This document shows positions 1 to 12,050 of a stretch of 64,000 nucleotides of DNA, in pieces; positions within the stretch are counted from its first letter, which is position 1; each line of letters begins with the position of its first letter. The notes under the pieces are model-generated. The model was not told the origin of the DNA, ran no database searches, and saw only the letters and a list, made by a program, of their open reading frames with translations. The stretch comes from Suillus spraguei. Taxonomy: Eukaryota > Basidiomycota > Agaricomycetes > Boletales > Suillaceae. The stretch spans positions 95,179-159,178 of the forward strand of contig JABCPU010000137.1 in NCBI GenBank assembly GCA_016800925.1, written 5' to 3'. The position numbers and the translations under genes were made by a program.

Positions 1-1437
1 GCAAGTCTCAGATCAACGAACTATTGCCATATTCAAGCACTCTGGGGAGGTGAACTGCGTTACATTCTCTGCGGATGACAAGCATATCTCAGTGGAGGCG
101 TGGATAAAAAGATTTCACAGTGGCCGATATCCTTGGATACTTTGCCAGAGGATGGCCAAAGGATGGCCTCATGAAGGAGCAGGCGATGTACCAGGCAAGT
201 TTGTTTTCATTTCCCCGCCAGTTCATTGTCTAAGCATCTTTTTTTATGTCAAGCCTCGAACGTACTGTGATTTCAAGGCATGTTCCCACCTTTGATTTTT
301 ATAACGCGATGTAAACATGATTTATGCAGATCCTCGCTATGAACACGACAGTCCGCAATGCGTGCATAGCTGGGGACTTGCCAACTGCTAAGACGTTGCT
401 AAATCTAGATATTTACATTGACGCCAACGATCACACCACTTATGCTAATCGCGCACTTGTTATGGCGCGAAAATGCGACTGGGACCAAGCGCTCCAAGAT
501 GCAATTCGGGTGAGACTGACTAACCTATCATGACCTTACGAAAGTTAACTTCGATGATAACATAGTCCCTCGGCATTCAGGCATCGTTAGTAGGTCATAT
601 CTCCAAGGGCATTGCCCTCTGTGGAAAAAAGCAGGTCCTGGCGGCCAGGATATCATTTGACCTTGCGTCCATGTACACGAATCGAGATTTGATGACCGAT
701 CACTCCTTTTCTTGATCAAGGCAGGTAATATTTTTTTAACGTACTCGATATACTTCATTGCAATTTTCAGGCTATTGCGCTGTTCAATGCAAATGAACAC
801 CAAGAGGCAATGATGCGCATTGGAGAACTAGTCACGTGTCCCAATGTTGATCCTGTTGCTTGTCGTATCGTGGAAGTGCGTACCATGCGCTCAATCCATG
901 CGTTGTCATTGATTTATTTTTCCCATTCGTACACTAGGCCTACCTACGCGTCCAACTAGGAAATATGGCCTTGGATGGCGGGCGCCACAATGAAGCTGTC
1001 GAACACTTCACTGCCGCCGTCAATGCTAGCACTTTCTTTTACAAATCACCAATTCATCTGACGTACGACGAATTTGTCGTGGTACGATGATATGACGCGA
1101 CCGAAAAAAATATCATGCTTACTGTTTTCCGCAGCTCTTTGGCTGGGACCTCAAGTCCTTGTGGCATACCGCAAACCAGCAACAGTGTTATGCACTCTTT
1201 CGAGCGGGTAGTTTTGGAGCAGCCATTGAATCGTATCAGTTCATCATGGATAAGACTGATGAGGATATGAAGGCTGGCTTACGTGCCGGGTTCGCTGGTG
1301 AGTATTTCAGTAATGTTTCCCTGGCTCTGTCTATAACCATTAACTATACTTTACTTAGCCCTCAAGTAAGATCAAAACGTGTTCTATTCTTCCCTTGGAG
1401 ATGGTGCGCTCGCAGCAAGCGATTACTCATAATCTGA
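1..1437 (+). pseudogene. WD40-TPR repeat protein, 3' remnant
   Basis: The first ~190 bases encode the end of a WD40 blade (EVNCVTFSADDKHIS, then after a one-base frame change near 93-100 GGVDKKISQW). After an intron, exons at about 340-509, 566-722, 771-876, 939-1081 and 1135-1300 encode tetratricopeptide-like helices such as YANRALVMARKCDWDQALQD and QQCYALFRAGSFGAAIESYQ. From memory of the family, Agaricomycetes carry many WD40 proteins with a C-terminal TPR part, likely scaffolds. Signs of decay are the frame change near 95, another near 700-715, and an in-frame TAA at about 1351 after FAALK where the family reads on. The same frame reopens for ~20 codons and stops at ~1435. The gene begins left of the window. 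I am fairly sure of the family and less sure that every break is real. Confidence 0.6.
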
Positions 1438-3473
1438 AACACAAAGATCCTTGTGTAGTTTTCATTTGTACCTTGCTCAAACAGCCCTTGGTGCTCGTGT
1501 CACAAAATATTGGCTCAGTTGAACAAGTCTATCATATGTTTCCCAGTCTTATAACTTTCACTTGAAACCACTTCGGAATACCCCCTCACGAGTCTGTCTT
1601 GGCGTTTCAGGTTGAGTTAAGCACGATTGATTGACATGTGGATTCTAAGTTGTAACTATTTCATACAAGATATCGATCTTCCTGCACTCTGCCCGTCCCA
1701 CAACCTGGTCCTAAGCCTTACTAAAGCGGATTCGTTGTTTATTGGCTTGATGTTTATTGCCCAACTCGTTTGAGCGCTGTGGCACTTTTCATACTGAAAG
1801 GGGACTCGATATAGGCCGTATCATCCAAGGCTGCGATTGCGTCCGACAGAAGTCCTAAACATAAGCTAGATTATGTGAGCTGCAACATGAAGTTCGTGGG
1901 AGCCATATGCCAAATTATGGTGGTTACGGTTCGATTTGCCGATATGCCGCAACTTATTTTGAAGTCCGACCAATGTTTGTTTCGAACTTTATTGGTATGC
2001 ACCTATTCACGCTATGGTCCTGTCACATGAATCACAAACCAGTTCTACGCCAGTCTGCAATGACTCTGCGCGCCTTGCTCACTGAGGTAGATCCGCAGCT
2101 GCCGGCAAGCACTATTATTAATATCAAACATTAGTGGCGAATGAATCTATCCTTCGGATTCCTTCCCTGAGCTCACTGAGCAGCCCTTACCCTCCAGGAT
2201 ATGCGACTCACTCAGGCTGCGCAGTGCTTCATTCCCGCTATGACAGTAGTCGGTGTTGTGTTTCTCACTGCGTATGTTGATATTAATCGTCGACTGTGCC
2301 TTTAGTTGTTATCAAGTCATTGGACCCTTCACTGATATTCCTACTGTTATTTATGTTAACGATGAGTCGAGATTTCTCCGTGCTATCGTCTTTTCTGCAT
2401 GACTGCATTGTGCTGCGTTTTGTTTCCAATCATAATGGGGTCACCGTGGAGTTGACATTTGGTCCTGCACGCATTCCTACTATCGACAGTTGGTATAATT
2501 ATCAACAGACATTTCGACCGGTCTATCTAGCCTGAAGTATATTCCCACTGTCTTTTCTCCTTCTGCCGCATCTAATATGGCTTTGAGACAGCATGACAAT
2601 CATGTATGGTCTCATCACGACCATCAATATTATCATGACGGCTTGCAAACTTTGTCCGTATCTGTACTGACCCTTGTTGCCCCCGTTGTGTGCAGAAGAG
2701 AGCAGAGATTCGTACGAATACTGCTGCTCTATGGAAAGCCAGGCCACCGTGCTCTACTTCCAAGGCTTCCACTTCTCAGAACCTTCCCAGTAAGGTAAGT
2801 GCTTGCATTGGTTTCCGAACACCCTGTGGTAATGTGTCATGTAGATTTATTCCCGCTAATATAAGGGAGTGGGTTATATCGTGTTTTACCACTGGGACAT
2901 CATTCAAATCGATTGTCTTCCTGCGTCTGTTGCTCTTGTCCTTGAATCGTATTCTTCTCTCGTCTTCTTCAATTGCTCGTTCGCTCAGCCATTTGGGCCC
3001 CAGTTCGCGTTTCGCTAAAATCCCCATGGCCTCGGTGATTTATTGCCGTGTTCTCACTACCGATGTCGAGTTCGAGGTCGCGTGAGGTGTCGATGTCATG
3101 CTTGGGATGAATTGCATTGCTGCGTGACCACCGTTTTGTGGGAAGATGAGACTCCCGTCTCCAATCCTCCATGTCTGGCCTTCAAGGTGGTGATAGTGTT
3201 TCACTGCCCTCGTTTTCTAGTATATGCTCATTTTCTTCTGTGTTTCCAGAAACTCCGTGTATACTTAGTGGTAATGCCAATCACATTGAACTTGCTGCTA
3301 ATGATGATGAATTAGAATTATCTTAGTCTTCGTCCCGCGTCGGGGCAATTCTATCGTCTAGACGTTCAGACTCGAACTTTACTGTCCATGTCATCTTTTC
3401 GGGGAGCGTCAATCAGGGGCCCCATAGGTTTTCAACTTAGGATGAGTCGTCAAGTGGGAGTTAAAGAATTTAG
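1438..3473. other. No intact gene; decayed sequence
   Basis: Frames are short and broken. A stretch at 3028-3170 reads on the plus strand roughly as a beta-rich segment (VIYCRVLTTDVEFEV, then after a stop GVDVMLGMN), the kind of remnant left by an old gene or transposon, but I cannot name it. No RNA gene or clean repeat was seen. Confidence 0.35.
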
Positions 3474-4230
3474 CCTGGCTAGTGTGGGTACCACAACAGA
3501 ATCGAAATCTGTTTCTCTTGGACTACGCAGGTTCGAAACCTGCGGAACTACAGTTTTTTCCCATCAGAACGCACTTTGACATTCATTCATGAACGGTTTC
3601 TTCAGAAGTTCACCGCAACTGGTCTTAGTCAGGTGGTTGCCACAACAGAATCAAAATCTGTTTCTCTTGGACTGCGCAAGTTGGAAACCTGCTGACGACA
3701 AGGTTTTTTTCTATTGAAACGCACCTTGACATTCACTCATGGATGGCTTCTTTAGAAGTTCATCGTAACTGGTCTTAGCTAGGCGGTTGCCACAACAGAA
3801 TCCAAATCTGTTTATCTTAAACTGTGCGGGTTCAAAACCTGCCGATGACGAGGTTTTTTCTATCAGAACACACTTTGATGATCACTCGTGGACGGTTTCT
3901 TTCAAAGTTCACCGTAGCTGGTGGTCGTCTGGTGGTTGCCACGACAGAATCAACATCTGTTTCTCTTGGACTGTGCAGGTTCGAAACCTGCGGACGACAA
4001 GGTTTTTTCTATCAGAACACACCTTGATATTCACCCGTGATGGTTTTTTTAGTAGTTCATTCTAACTAGTGTTAGCCTGATGGTTACCACAACAGAATCA
4101 AAATCTGTTTCTCTTTCCTGTGTAGGTTCAAAACCTGCTGATGACAACATTTTTTTTTATCGGAACACACCTTGACATCCACTCATGGATGGTTTCCTTA
4201 GAGGTTCATCTTAACTGGTCTTAGCCCCTG
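3474..4230 (+). repeat. Tandem array of five tRNA(Leu/Ser)-like units, period ~150 bp
   Basis: Five direct units are marked by the anticodon-arm-like motif ACAGA-loop-TCTGT, starting at 3496, 3645, 3795, 3945 and 4092 (spacings 149, 150, 150, 147). A sixth unit breaks off at about 4230. Each unit has an A-box-like stretch (TTAGTCAGGTGGTT in unit 2), a 5-bp stem with a 7-base loop whose T33-like T is followed by CAA (units 2, 4, 5), CGA (unit 1) or CCA (unit 3), a ~14-base variable region as in class II tRNAs, a T-arm with B-box (GGTTCGAAACC in units 1 and 4), and a T6-T9 run just after. Unit 4 can pair an acceptor-like GTCGTCT with GGACGAC, but the D-arm is too short and the other units do not close. 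I infer decayed or repurposed Pol III units descended from tRNA-Leu or tRNA-Ser, or a tandem tRNA-derived SINE. They are not five working tRNAs. Confidence 0.6.
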
Positions 4231-6449
4231 TGCAAAATGTTGATGCAACATTTACTCCATGGCGAGTCGTGCCTTCGGACATGTTCGAAACACTAATTAT
4301 ATTGTGCTCTGCGTAAACCCCCTCCTCTGAGTCCTCTCACTACCTTCATTGCAGTAAATCGTGTAGCCAGTGAAGCTTCCTTGACATTACACTGCCTATG
4401 AACTGACTCGCAAACTTCAAACTTAGCCTCCGTTGGTTGTTTCTTGGTGTATTCCTGAGCAGCTTCAAGGGGTTCATACATTGATAGGTTCTCGGTCAAA
4501 TTGCAAGGCCTGCAGGCTCTGAGCTTCACAATTCTTTGTCTGTGGGACAAGTGTATTGGTTAATAACATGCTCACGCTGCTTCCCTTTGCCAACGTAACT
4601 GAACTGACAGCGAGATTGTGGCCCGCGTCTAAGATACTTGTGTCTTATGCACAAACCTTTGAAGCCGTGCCAGAATTCATCACCATGCAGCTCAAGACAC
4701 GGAGCTCCGGGGTCGGGAATGGCGCCAGTCCGACCATTATTGATGCACTTGTGACTTTTTGTGACAAAAAATTATATTCAACTTGCTACCGTTGAACAAA
4801 TAGTTCGGGACTAGAACAAACATTGATCGGACTTCAAAATACGTCGCGGCAAATCGGCAAATCGAACCGTAACCTATCGTCCACCATACCAAATAACAAA
4901 TACAGAACAGGTTCGATGCGCTTCAATTTTCTTGTCGTTGCGCTCAACTGCAAGCAAGATCCTGTCGCTGCACCGTGCACATCATAATGTTCTGTGGTAA
5001 GTTGGAATAATCATAGCATCTAGCTTTTCTACCATACTCCCAAGCTGCGAACACATCGTCGACTTCTTATACCCACCTTGCATCATGAAAAATTGACTCG
5101 AGACTAGAATAACTTCTCTGTTCATACACCAGCCTATAAATACCCCAATGAAAACTTCTTCCCCTCGCGTCTTTGTGCCCAAATGAAGTTTAACGTCCAA
5201 GTCTGGTGGGGGAGATCTTGTTATCATGCCGTTTCCATGGTGTCAATATCTCGTCCATACATGACCGCGGTGCGCCCTATAATGTCCATCCAACCGCTTA
5301 TGGAGCGCATACTAGTCAAGCTCAATGAAAGGTGACATTGCATTATCTAACATTTCGTTCATTCTCTTATATTCTAACCTCAAAACTTTGAGTGGCCTGT
5401 CAAGAAAGGTGTTCAACATTAAATTTGTACGTTTTGTCTCTCTTTGCACTACCTCTCGCCATCATATAACACATTTTGTAGATGTTTTGGGCATCTCTTT
5501 ATAATTTGATTGCCGTTCTCATCACTGCTGGTATCAAATATTCTGTCGGACACGTGCATTTAATTCCCGTCTGGGTGTCATTGGCCATTACATTATCGTA
5601 TGTATTCAATGGCTTTCTTTAACTATTTCTGCACGTTCAAATGATATCTTTCTGATTTGATGCCACTCCGCTTGTCGATGCTGTTTTTCAATCAATGCGT
5701 GTCTACCACGATCCTCGTATTTCACAATATCCAATTGGTTGAGCATTCTGACGCTGGTGTGAAGTTGTGCGGTAATACTCACAGCCTAACACACCAGTGT
5801 CCAATGCATACACCACTATTGTGTGTCACGCGGACACCCTATCATGTAGCTATCTCTGCCTGGCTAGCAGAGCATCTGTGTATCGTGCTAATTCAAGTAA
5901 GTATTATGTGTTTCGTAATCGCGCCTTGGAAGTATTGAAAATCCCTTGGGCTCATGTTTGCCAGTAATATTGTTGACCTGAAACGAACAAGACGCATCGC
6001 TTTGTTTTTTTCTGTTCGGAGCCCCCACTTTTCTAGGCACATTGCTTGCATTGCGAGGTTTGTAGTGCGTAATGCGACGATCTACAAACACGTCAATAAT
6101 TGCTAACTTTTGCCTTCTCATATTGCTATGCTGTTCCAGCTGGGCGAGATTCGGGAATATGTTACTGAGCATTGTCAGAGCCTCCTGCCACAGTATGTTA
6201 TGCCGCCCATCCTTGGCATTCTCATAAGTGTACATCATATGAATATTCTCGATCAGTGCTCACACAAATTATGTCCAGGTAGTCACGCACGCCTGACATC
6301 TAGCGCTTGCGAGCTGCGATACGTTTTGGTGATCTGCCACACGGAAAGATAATCTCAACTTGCCGGCACTACCGATGCAGACGCTACATATGAAGGGGGT
6401 GCCTTTCATGCATCCCCACCGAAAAAATCATCAAGGTATCAGTTGTTCA
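4231..6449. other. No confident gene; one possible membrane exon
   Basis: The plus strand at 5482-5600 encodes a hydrophobic run (MFWASLYNLIAVLITAG, then HLIPVWVSLAITLS) preceded by a good acceptor and followed by a possible donor, so it may be a leftover exon of a membrane protein. Another open stretch at 6110-6350 starts as LGEIREYVTEHCQSLLPQY. No start, stop and splice series joins them, and I recognise neither. Confidence 0.3.
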
Positions 6450-6777
6450 TACTCATGTATCTTATCTTCCCCGTCATGGATCTGATATCCTGGCTGTCCA
6501 ACATACGGCCTGCATTTTGATACCCAAGCTTCCAGTTTTTGACGAGCAGATGTTGTGATATTGATGTTGACGTTGAACTGCATGAATGTGTGCCTTGACG
6601 CATCAGTGAAGTTTGGGTTCACGTGGGGGTTAGTGGTACGATATGTCAAACAAATAACACGGTTAGTGCCACACAAACTTGATCCTTGGCGCCCGGCGCT
6701 CATTTAAAGTTATCATGCCCTGGTGTCAACTGTGAGACCAAATTCACAGGGTAGGGATAGTTTTGGCCGCGACAGCC

Positions 6778-7392
6778 ATGTCCCAGCAAAATTCGTCGAT
6801 ACAACTGTGGGACGTCAGTACTACGATAACCCATGTCACTTGTTATATTGCGACAGAGCTCAACGATTTGTGTAAGTTTTGGCTTCATTGTTCAACATTC
6901 AAACGTTCATGGCCTATCGTTTTAAAAAACTGTACATGCTTTTCCAGCGATCAGACATCCATATATTGCAGCTGGAGCTCTACTGTGCATCTGTGGAACT
7001 CCTGAACTCTTTCTGACACCATTGCGTTATACATGCTTCCTCCCATTTCAGTTGATCATTTGGCCATTCAAGCTCTTGGCTATGTTTATCTTGTATATTT
7101 TGGGTTTTAGGAAAGAGGGTGTAAAAAAAGGTATGACTTCAACCACAGGTGTAGTAACTACAGGATTTATTTGTCTCATCGTACCATGAAAGGTTCATAC
7201 GCATCCCAATACCAGTCCCGTCGCTATGGTGGCAATACACCAGGGAAGTCTGCCTTTTCAACATTTCAGGCGCGTGCGGCTATCGATGAAGATGGAAATC
7301 CAAAGGTATCTATGTTTGCGGCCCCCGTGACTTTCATGGCGTGTATCGGAATCATGTTTGTCTTGGGTAGGGCATGGGGATGGTGGTATTGA
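6778..7392 (+). CDS. ISG12-like small membrane protein, copy A
   Basis: Three exons: 6778-6871, 6948-7130 and 7193-7392. Exon 1 gives a short amphipathic N-terminus (MSQQNSSIQLWDVS). Exon 2 gives RHPYIAAGALL and a second hydrophobic helix rich in L, I and F. Exon 3 opens with GSYASQYQSRRYGG and ends MFVLGRAWGWWY. The joined stretch GFRKEGV-KKGSYAS-QYQS-YGG-P follows the layout of the ISG12 (IFI6/IFI27) family, GF-GV-GS-A-QS-G-GS-A-LQS-GA, small hydrophobic proteins best known from mitochondria and ER of animals. The assignment rests on this pattern and was not searched. Copy A is the left half of a ~1.3-kb segmental duplication with copy B. The start is the first ATG of the conserved MSQQ and corresponds to copies B and F. 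Confidence 0.65.
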
Positions 7393-8049
7393 TGTGGTGG
7401 ACGGTATTAAGTGGATGTTGATGTTCGATGGAGAGAGTTGTCAGTGTCAGGAATATAAAATACTCGCGATGCTATACGAGTAGTCGAGTATGACGCACGT
7501 TTGTCTACCTAGTAGAACGATGCACGTTCCCGTAATCTCGTTGTCGACTTGTATAATCCGTCGTACTGTGGATCGCAAGCACTTAGACTGTAGTCTGTTC
7601 GCGGAAGCAGCGCGGAGTTTTCCGGATCGCGGATTAAATTAGTCTGGCACCTTTCAATATTTCAATTCTCGTTCACTTGCCACCAGCATACACACGCAGA
7701 TGACGTAGACGCCTTTCACGTTATGGATCTGACATCCTGGCTGTCCAACATACAGAGACTCTGCATTTCGGCACCCAAGCTTCCACTTTTTGACAAGTAG
7801 ATGTTGTGTCATCCGAATTAATGTCAACTATGGACTGCACGAGTGGATGTGTGGCCTCGACGTATAAGCAAAATTCGAGTCTACGTTGGGGGTAATACTA
7901 AGTACAGTATGTCAAGCAAATAACATGTTTGATGTCATGAACTGGAGCATTGAAATACTGACGCCCGGCACTCATTTAAGGTTATTATGCCCTGGTACCA
8001 ACTATGAAACCAAATTCCCAGGTTAAGGATGATTTTTACCACAACATCC
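7393..8049. promoter_or_regulatory. Spacer and duplicated upstream block of copy B
   Basis: About 7725-8049 matches 6465-6777 upstream of copy A, including GGATCTGA, TCCTGGCTGTCCAACATAC, CACCCAAGCTTCCA versus ACCCAAGCTTCCA, and CGCCCGGC-CTCATTTAA shortly before the ATG. The shared CTCATTTAA-GTTAT lies 60-80 bases before each start and may be the core promoter. At 7598-7670 a block beginning CGCGGAAGCAGCGCGGAGTTT recurs at 12228-12300. Confidence 0.5.
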
Positions 8050-8667
8050 ATGTCTCAGCAGGACCTAGACCTCGACTCATTGATACAGCTACAGTGGGAC
8101 GCCAGTACCTGTCTCATTTGTTGTAGTGTGACGGAGCTCGACAATTGGTGTGAGTTTTCGCTTCTTCTTCACTTCCACGACTCGTTAAAAAAACTGCACA
8201 CACTTTTCCAGCAATCAGACATCCATATATCTCAGCTGTAGCTCTCCTGTACATCTATGGAGCTCCTGAACTCCTCCTGACACCATTGCGGCTCATGCGT
8301 TATATATGCTTTCTCCCATTTCGGTTGATCCTTTGGCCGTTCAAGCTCCTGGTCAGGTTTATCTTGTATATCTTGGGTTTTAGGAAAGATGGTGTGGCAA
8401 AAGGTATGTCTTCAATCACAGTTGTGGTAACTACAGGACTTATCTCATTGCGCCATGAAAGATTCTTATGCATCCCAATACCAATCCCGTCGTTATGGCG
8501 GCTATGTACCACCGCAGTCTACCTTCTCAAAATTCCAGTCGCATGCAGCTACTGATGATTATGAAGACGGAGAAGAAAAAATATCGACGTTTGCGAATCC
8601 TGTGTCTTTCATGGCATATATTGGAATGGTGTTTGTCTTGGGCAGGGCATGGGGATGGTGGTATTGA
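8050..8667 (+). CDS. ISG12-like small membrane protein, copy B
   Basis: Same three-exon plan as copy A, with no break seen. Exon 1 runs from ATG 8050 (MSQQDLDLDSLIQLQWD) to about 8151 and ends on a T before GTGAGT. Exon 2 starts after TTTTCCAG with the conserved IRHPYIS and encodes two hydrophobic helices ending LYILGFRKDGVAK. Exon 3 runs from about 8458 to the stop (SYASQYQSRRYGGYVP, an acidic DDYEDGEEK linker, then VFVLGRAWGWWY). The only sizeable difference from copy A is the acidic linker. The location is likely an internal membrane, from family knowledge only. Copies A and B are close enough to be a recent duplication. Confidence 0.65.
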
Positions 8668-9249
8668 TGTGGTGGACGGTATTAAGCAGGTGTTTGATGC
8701 AGGTCAGTCAGTCAGTGCCAGCAATATGAAGTACTCATGATGCTACATAGTATACTCATCAATGCAACTTATAAGCATGGGGCCTTGAGGTGTGTTCATC
8801 TTCTCAGTAAAACAATGGCGTTCCCGTGATTTCGCTGTCAACTTGTGTAACCCCGTCGTACTATTGAGTATTGGAAAGCTTGTCGTGTTGAAACCCATAC
8901 TAGTTTTGTGATCGCAATTCGCGACTGGTCTGTAACATCATGCACCTTGCGGGAACTTGAAACAGCAGTGTACACATGTCTTATCACATACCTTGAAGCT
9001 TCAATATACACTATAGCCTGGTAGTGCCACCACCCTCTATCTATTTTATCAAGAGTGGGATATATCTTGTCTTCCCCTTATCCGAGTTTTTCTGTCTACA
9101 GTGTTGATCGATATTAATGTTGACGTCTCTTCCAGGAACGGTATGTGCTGACGCACCAAATCAAGATGATGGAGTACGCCCGGCTCCTCCGCGACAGACG
9201 ATAACCTCGAGGATAAAATCCTTGACAACCTTTAACAGTTAGAAGATGA
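8668..9249. other. Intergenic spacer
   Basis: Sequence just after copy B (to ~8760) still resembles that after copy A (GTGGTGGACGGTATTAAG, GTCAGTGCCAGCAATATGAA), showing that the duplicated unit includes 3' flank. Nothing else recognised. Confidence 0.4.
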
Positions 9250-11214
9250 CTAGGAATGGCAGCACGACCCAGTCAACCCCAGGAATTGGTCTCCGGCCAG
9301 CAAATGGGCAACCATTGCAATCGTTAGTTTCTCCATCAGATGATCAGAGTTGGATATCTAATCACGAGGCCTAACTTGGCTTCCTGTCAGCTTGCGCTCT
9401 ACACTTTTGTGACACCGTTAGCGAGTTCTATCATGGCACCTAGTTTGCCCGACCTGGCCATAAAATATGACAAAACCAATCCAACAGTCACAGGGTCGAC
9501 TCTCAGCATGTTCCTTCTTTCATTTGCCATCAGTCCTTTACTTACCGCACCATTATCCGAAGTATATGGTCCTGTGTGGGTGCGTCGTCCTCTTCTTTGA
9601 GACTGTCTGCCTAAATCAATTGCAAGGTACTCCACTTAGCAAACCTCTTCTTCCTCGTCTTTAACCTTGGCTGTGCTTTGTCACCCAACACTACATCTTT
9701 CCTCATCTTTCAGTTGCTAGGTACGTTATGGAACTATCACTGTCACAAGTTTGCTTACTCTCCGCAAAGCTGGTTTCGTAGGGGGTACACCCATCGCATG
9801 TGGTGGAGGCATTGTTAGCGACCTCTTCTCCGAACCTGATCGTGCCCTTGCTACGGCAGTATATTATATCGGACCCTTAATAGGTGTGTTTCATGGTCTG
9901 CTACTTGATATATAAGTTCACATTCATCTCGCAGGTCCTGTCGGGCCCGTCATGGGACGCTTCATCACAGAGTCAATCAGCATACAATATGATTTCTACA
10001 TCGTCGCCGCGATCTGTGGTGCCACAGCAGTACTTGGCATTCCTTTCTTGAGAGAATTTCACTCACCAGTGATAAGGTTTCATCGTCAAAGAATGATGAG
10101 AGATCTCGAAAAGGCAGCTGGAAGACATCCTGCCCTCACCGCGCCCCACATGAATAAATGGGTCTACTTTATGGAACAACCTCAAACGACCCGTTATACT
10201 TTTGACCCGGAGTTTTATATGCTTCATCCTCAACTTATACATGGCACTGTAAGTTTCATTTAATATCACGCAGCAGCACGCAGCTGACTGATGAAATACG
10301 TTTAGAATGTATGGCGAACACTTGGCATCGTTACGCTGTGCACTGACAATCACATTTCAGGTATCTACTACTTGATGTTTACCACGTTCCCAGGTGAGAT
10401 CATTCGTCCGGTAACACGGAAACAGATATTCAAAACTTGCAGACCTCTTTTCGGAAGTATACCACTTCAGTACCTGAATCGTAGGTCTGGCATACATTGG
10501 ATTCGGCTTTGGATTTATATCCGCCTCCATCTTTGGCACCAAACTTTCTAACGGGATATACCTACACGTACGTCAAGGCTACCTTCTATTCCAGCTGCAT
10601 TAGCTGAAACACATCTCTTATCATGACGTAGCTTGTTGCAAAAAAATGGAGGAATTAGTAAGCCAGAGATGCGGATCCCCGCTCTGATATTTGGTTCATT
10701 GTTCGCCCCAGTGGGACTATTGTGAGATATACATACACTTTATTTTTGTCGTTCCAATACTAACCTCCGTTTAGTCAGTATGGCTGGTCTGCGCAAGCCG
10801 AGATCCATTTCATTATGCCTATAATCGGTACCAGTGTCTTTTCGTTTGGATTAATGACAACTTTGTGAGTGGTGCCCTCCGTCATGTCACCATACAAAGC
10901 TAACCATCTCAAGCCTCCCTATTCAACTATATCTCTAGATACATTTACCTATGCCGCAAGTGCAACCGCTGCTGCTGCTGTGAGTCATACCCACCCAAAA
11001 TGTTGTCGGCGCTCTCTGAATATATCATCACACATTTCGTTCACTGCTTGGCTTTGCATTCCCTCTCTTTGAACAACAAATGTTCGCAGCACTCGATTAT
11101 GGGGGATGTAGCTCCTTTCTTGCAGGTCTTGCCATCATTATTTGTGTACCATTTTCCATCTGGATATATTATGCTAGGGAGCGTATGCATACAAAGAGCT
11201 CTCTAACTGGCTGA
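9250..11214 (+). pseudogene. MFS multidrug transporter (DHA1-type), disabled
   Basis: The protein can be followed through most of its length: DPVNPRNWSPASKW before helix 1, FVTPLASSIMAPSLPDLA, LSEVYG, VLHLANLFFLVFNLGCAL, GFVGGTPIACGGGIVSDLFS, a central loop to about 10260, then GLAYIGFGFGFISASIFG and LLGFAFPLFEQQMFAALDYG up to TGA at 11212. This order is that of fungal DHA1 drug:H+ antiporters (12 helices). It is broken. A TAG stands just before EWQHDPVNP at the N-terminus, and at about 10476 a TGA replaces the Gly expected in HFST-G-ITGLAY. The usual GRR of motif A reads GPVW. It sits between ISG12-like copies B and C with no clear functional link. Exons and introns are otherwise normal, so the loss seems recent. 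Confidence 0.65.
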
Positions 11215-11759
11215 CTCTTTTCTCCTTGCCTTGAATGTGATTTTATAATTATGATTACGATGAGACAGTAGATCGTTCAGCTCAAACAATCTTAAAGGTA
11301 CTGTACACAAAGTTGGAATAAACAAATTATCGTATAATTGACATTCGGCTGCTGATATGATCATTGGGTAGCTTTGGCGTCAAGATTGTTCGTGAGATGT
11401 TGGCTGACCCACCATTCAAGTCAGCTTTGTGATAATTTGATTGTTAGATGAACATAGTCATGCGGATGTCGATTCTCGGCCAACAGCGGCCAGCACCACA
11501 TCTCATGAACTATGATAGTTGGAATAAACTGAGCTGCAATGCAACAGCTGGAAATATTTCGTATGTACATGAAGGAATAGCACCGATTGAGATGATGTTT
11601 GAACCCAGGTCTGGAATCCGGACTCTTAAGAGCAGTTGTGCGTAGATGAGCTGGCTGGACTAGATAATGTGAGATGGAGGGTCGGATGATACAAGCTGTG
11701 GCTCGATGTTATCATTGACACAGCAAATGGGCTTCCAAGAGGCCTCGGTCATACGACAT
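11215..11759. other. Intergenic spacer
   Basis: No gene, RNA or repeat recognised. An open frame at 11448-11645 has no support beyond its length. Confidence 0.35.
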
Positions 11760-12050
11760 ACCGTCACATCATGATGCAGGCTGGACCTTCCAGTGACTAC
11801 AGGAACTGTCTCATCGTGCCATGAAAAGATTCATACGCATCCCGATACCAATCTCATCTTTATGACAGCTATGTAGCACGGGAATCTGCCTTCTCAAAAT
11901 CCGCGGTGCACGTGGCTACTGATGATTAGGAGGACGGAGATGAAAACAGATTGATATTTGCGGCTCCTGCGTCTTTGATGGCGAGTATTGCAGTTGTGTT
12001 TGTCCTGGGCAGGCATATGGATGGTGATATTGGTGCGGTTGGCATTATTA
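11760..12050 (+). pseudogene. ISG12-like copy C, dead last-exon remnant
   Basis: About 11798-12045 aligns base by base with the last intron and exon 3 of copies A and B: the ACAGGAACT-TCTCATCG-CCATGAAA block, then TCATACGCATCCCGATACCA (the SYASQYQ region) and TTTGTCCTGGGCAGG (FVLGR). Stops replace sense codons (TAG at about 11874 and 11927), and the W-rich tail is scrambled to GGCATATGGATGG. No exon 1 or 2 is visible upstream. This is a decayed partial copy. Confidence 0.65.

Noticed and set aside
3920..4000. Functional tRNA-Leu(CAA) in unit 4
   Set aside because: Acceptor and T-arm can pair, but the D-arm is far too short and the anticodon loop carries an unusual C at position 37.
3474..4230. 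CRISPR-like regularly spaced repeats
   Set aside because: The whole ~150-bp unit is repeated, with tRNA-like arms and no unique spacers, in a eukaryotic setting.
5482..5600. N-terminal membrane exon of a cytochrome P450
   Set aside because: The hydrophobic run looked similar from memory, but no P450 motif (ExxR, heme Cys) follows in any frame.
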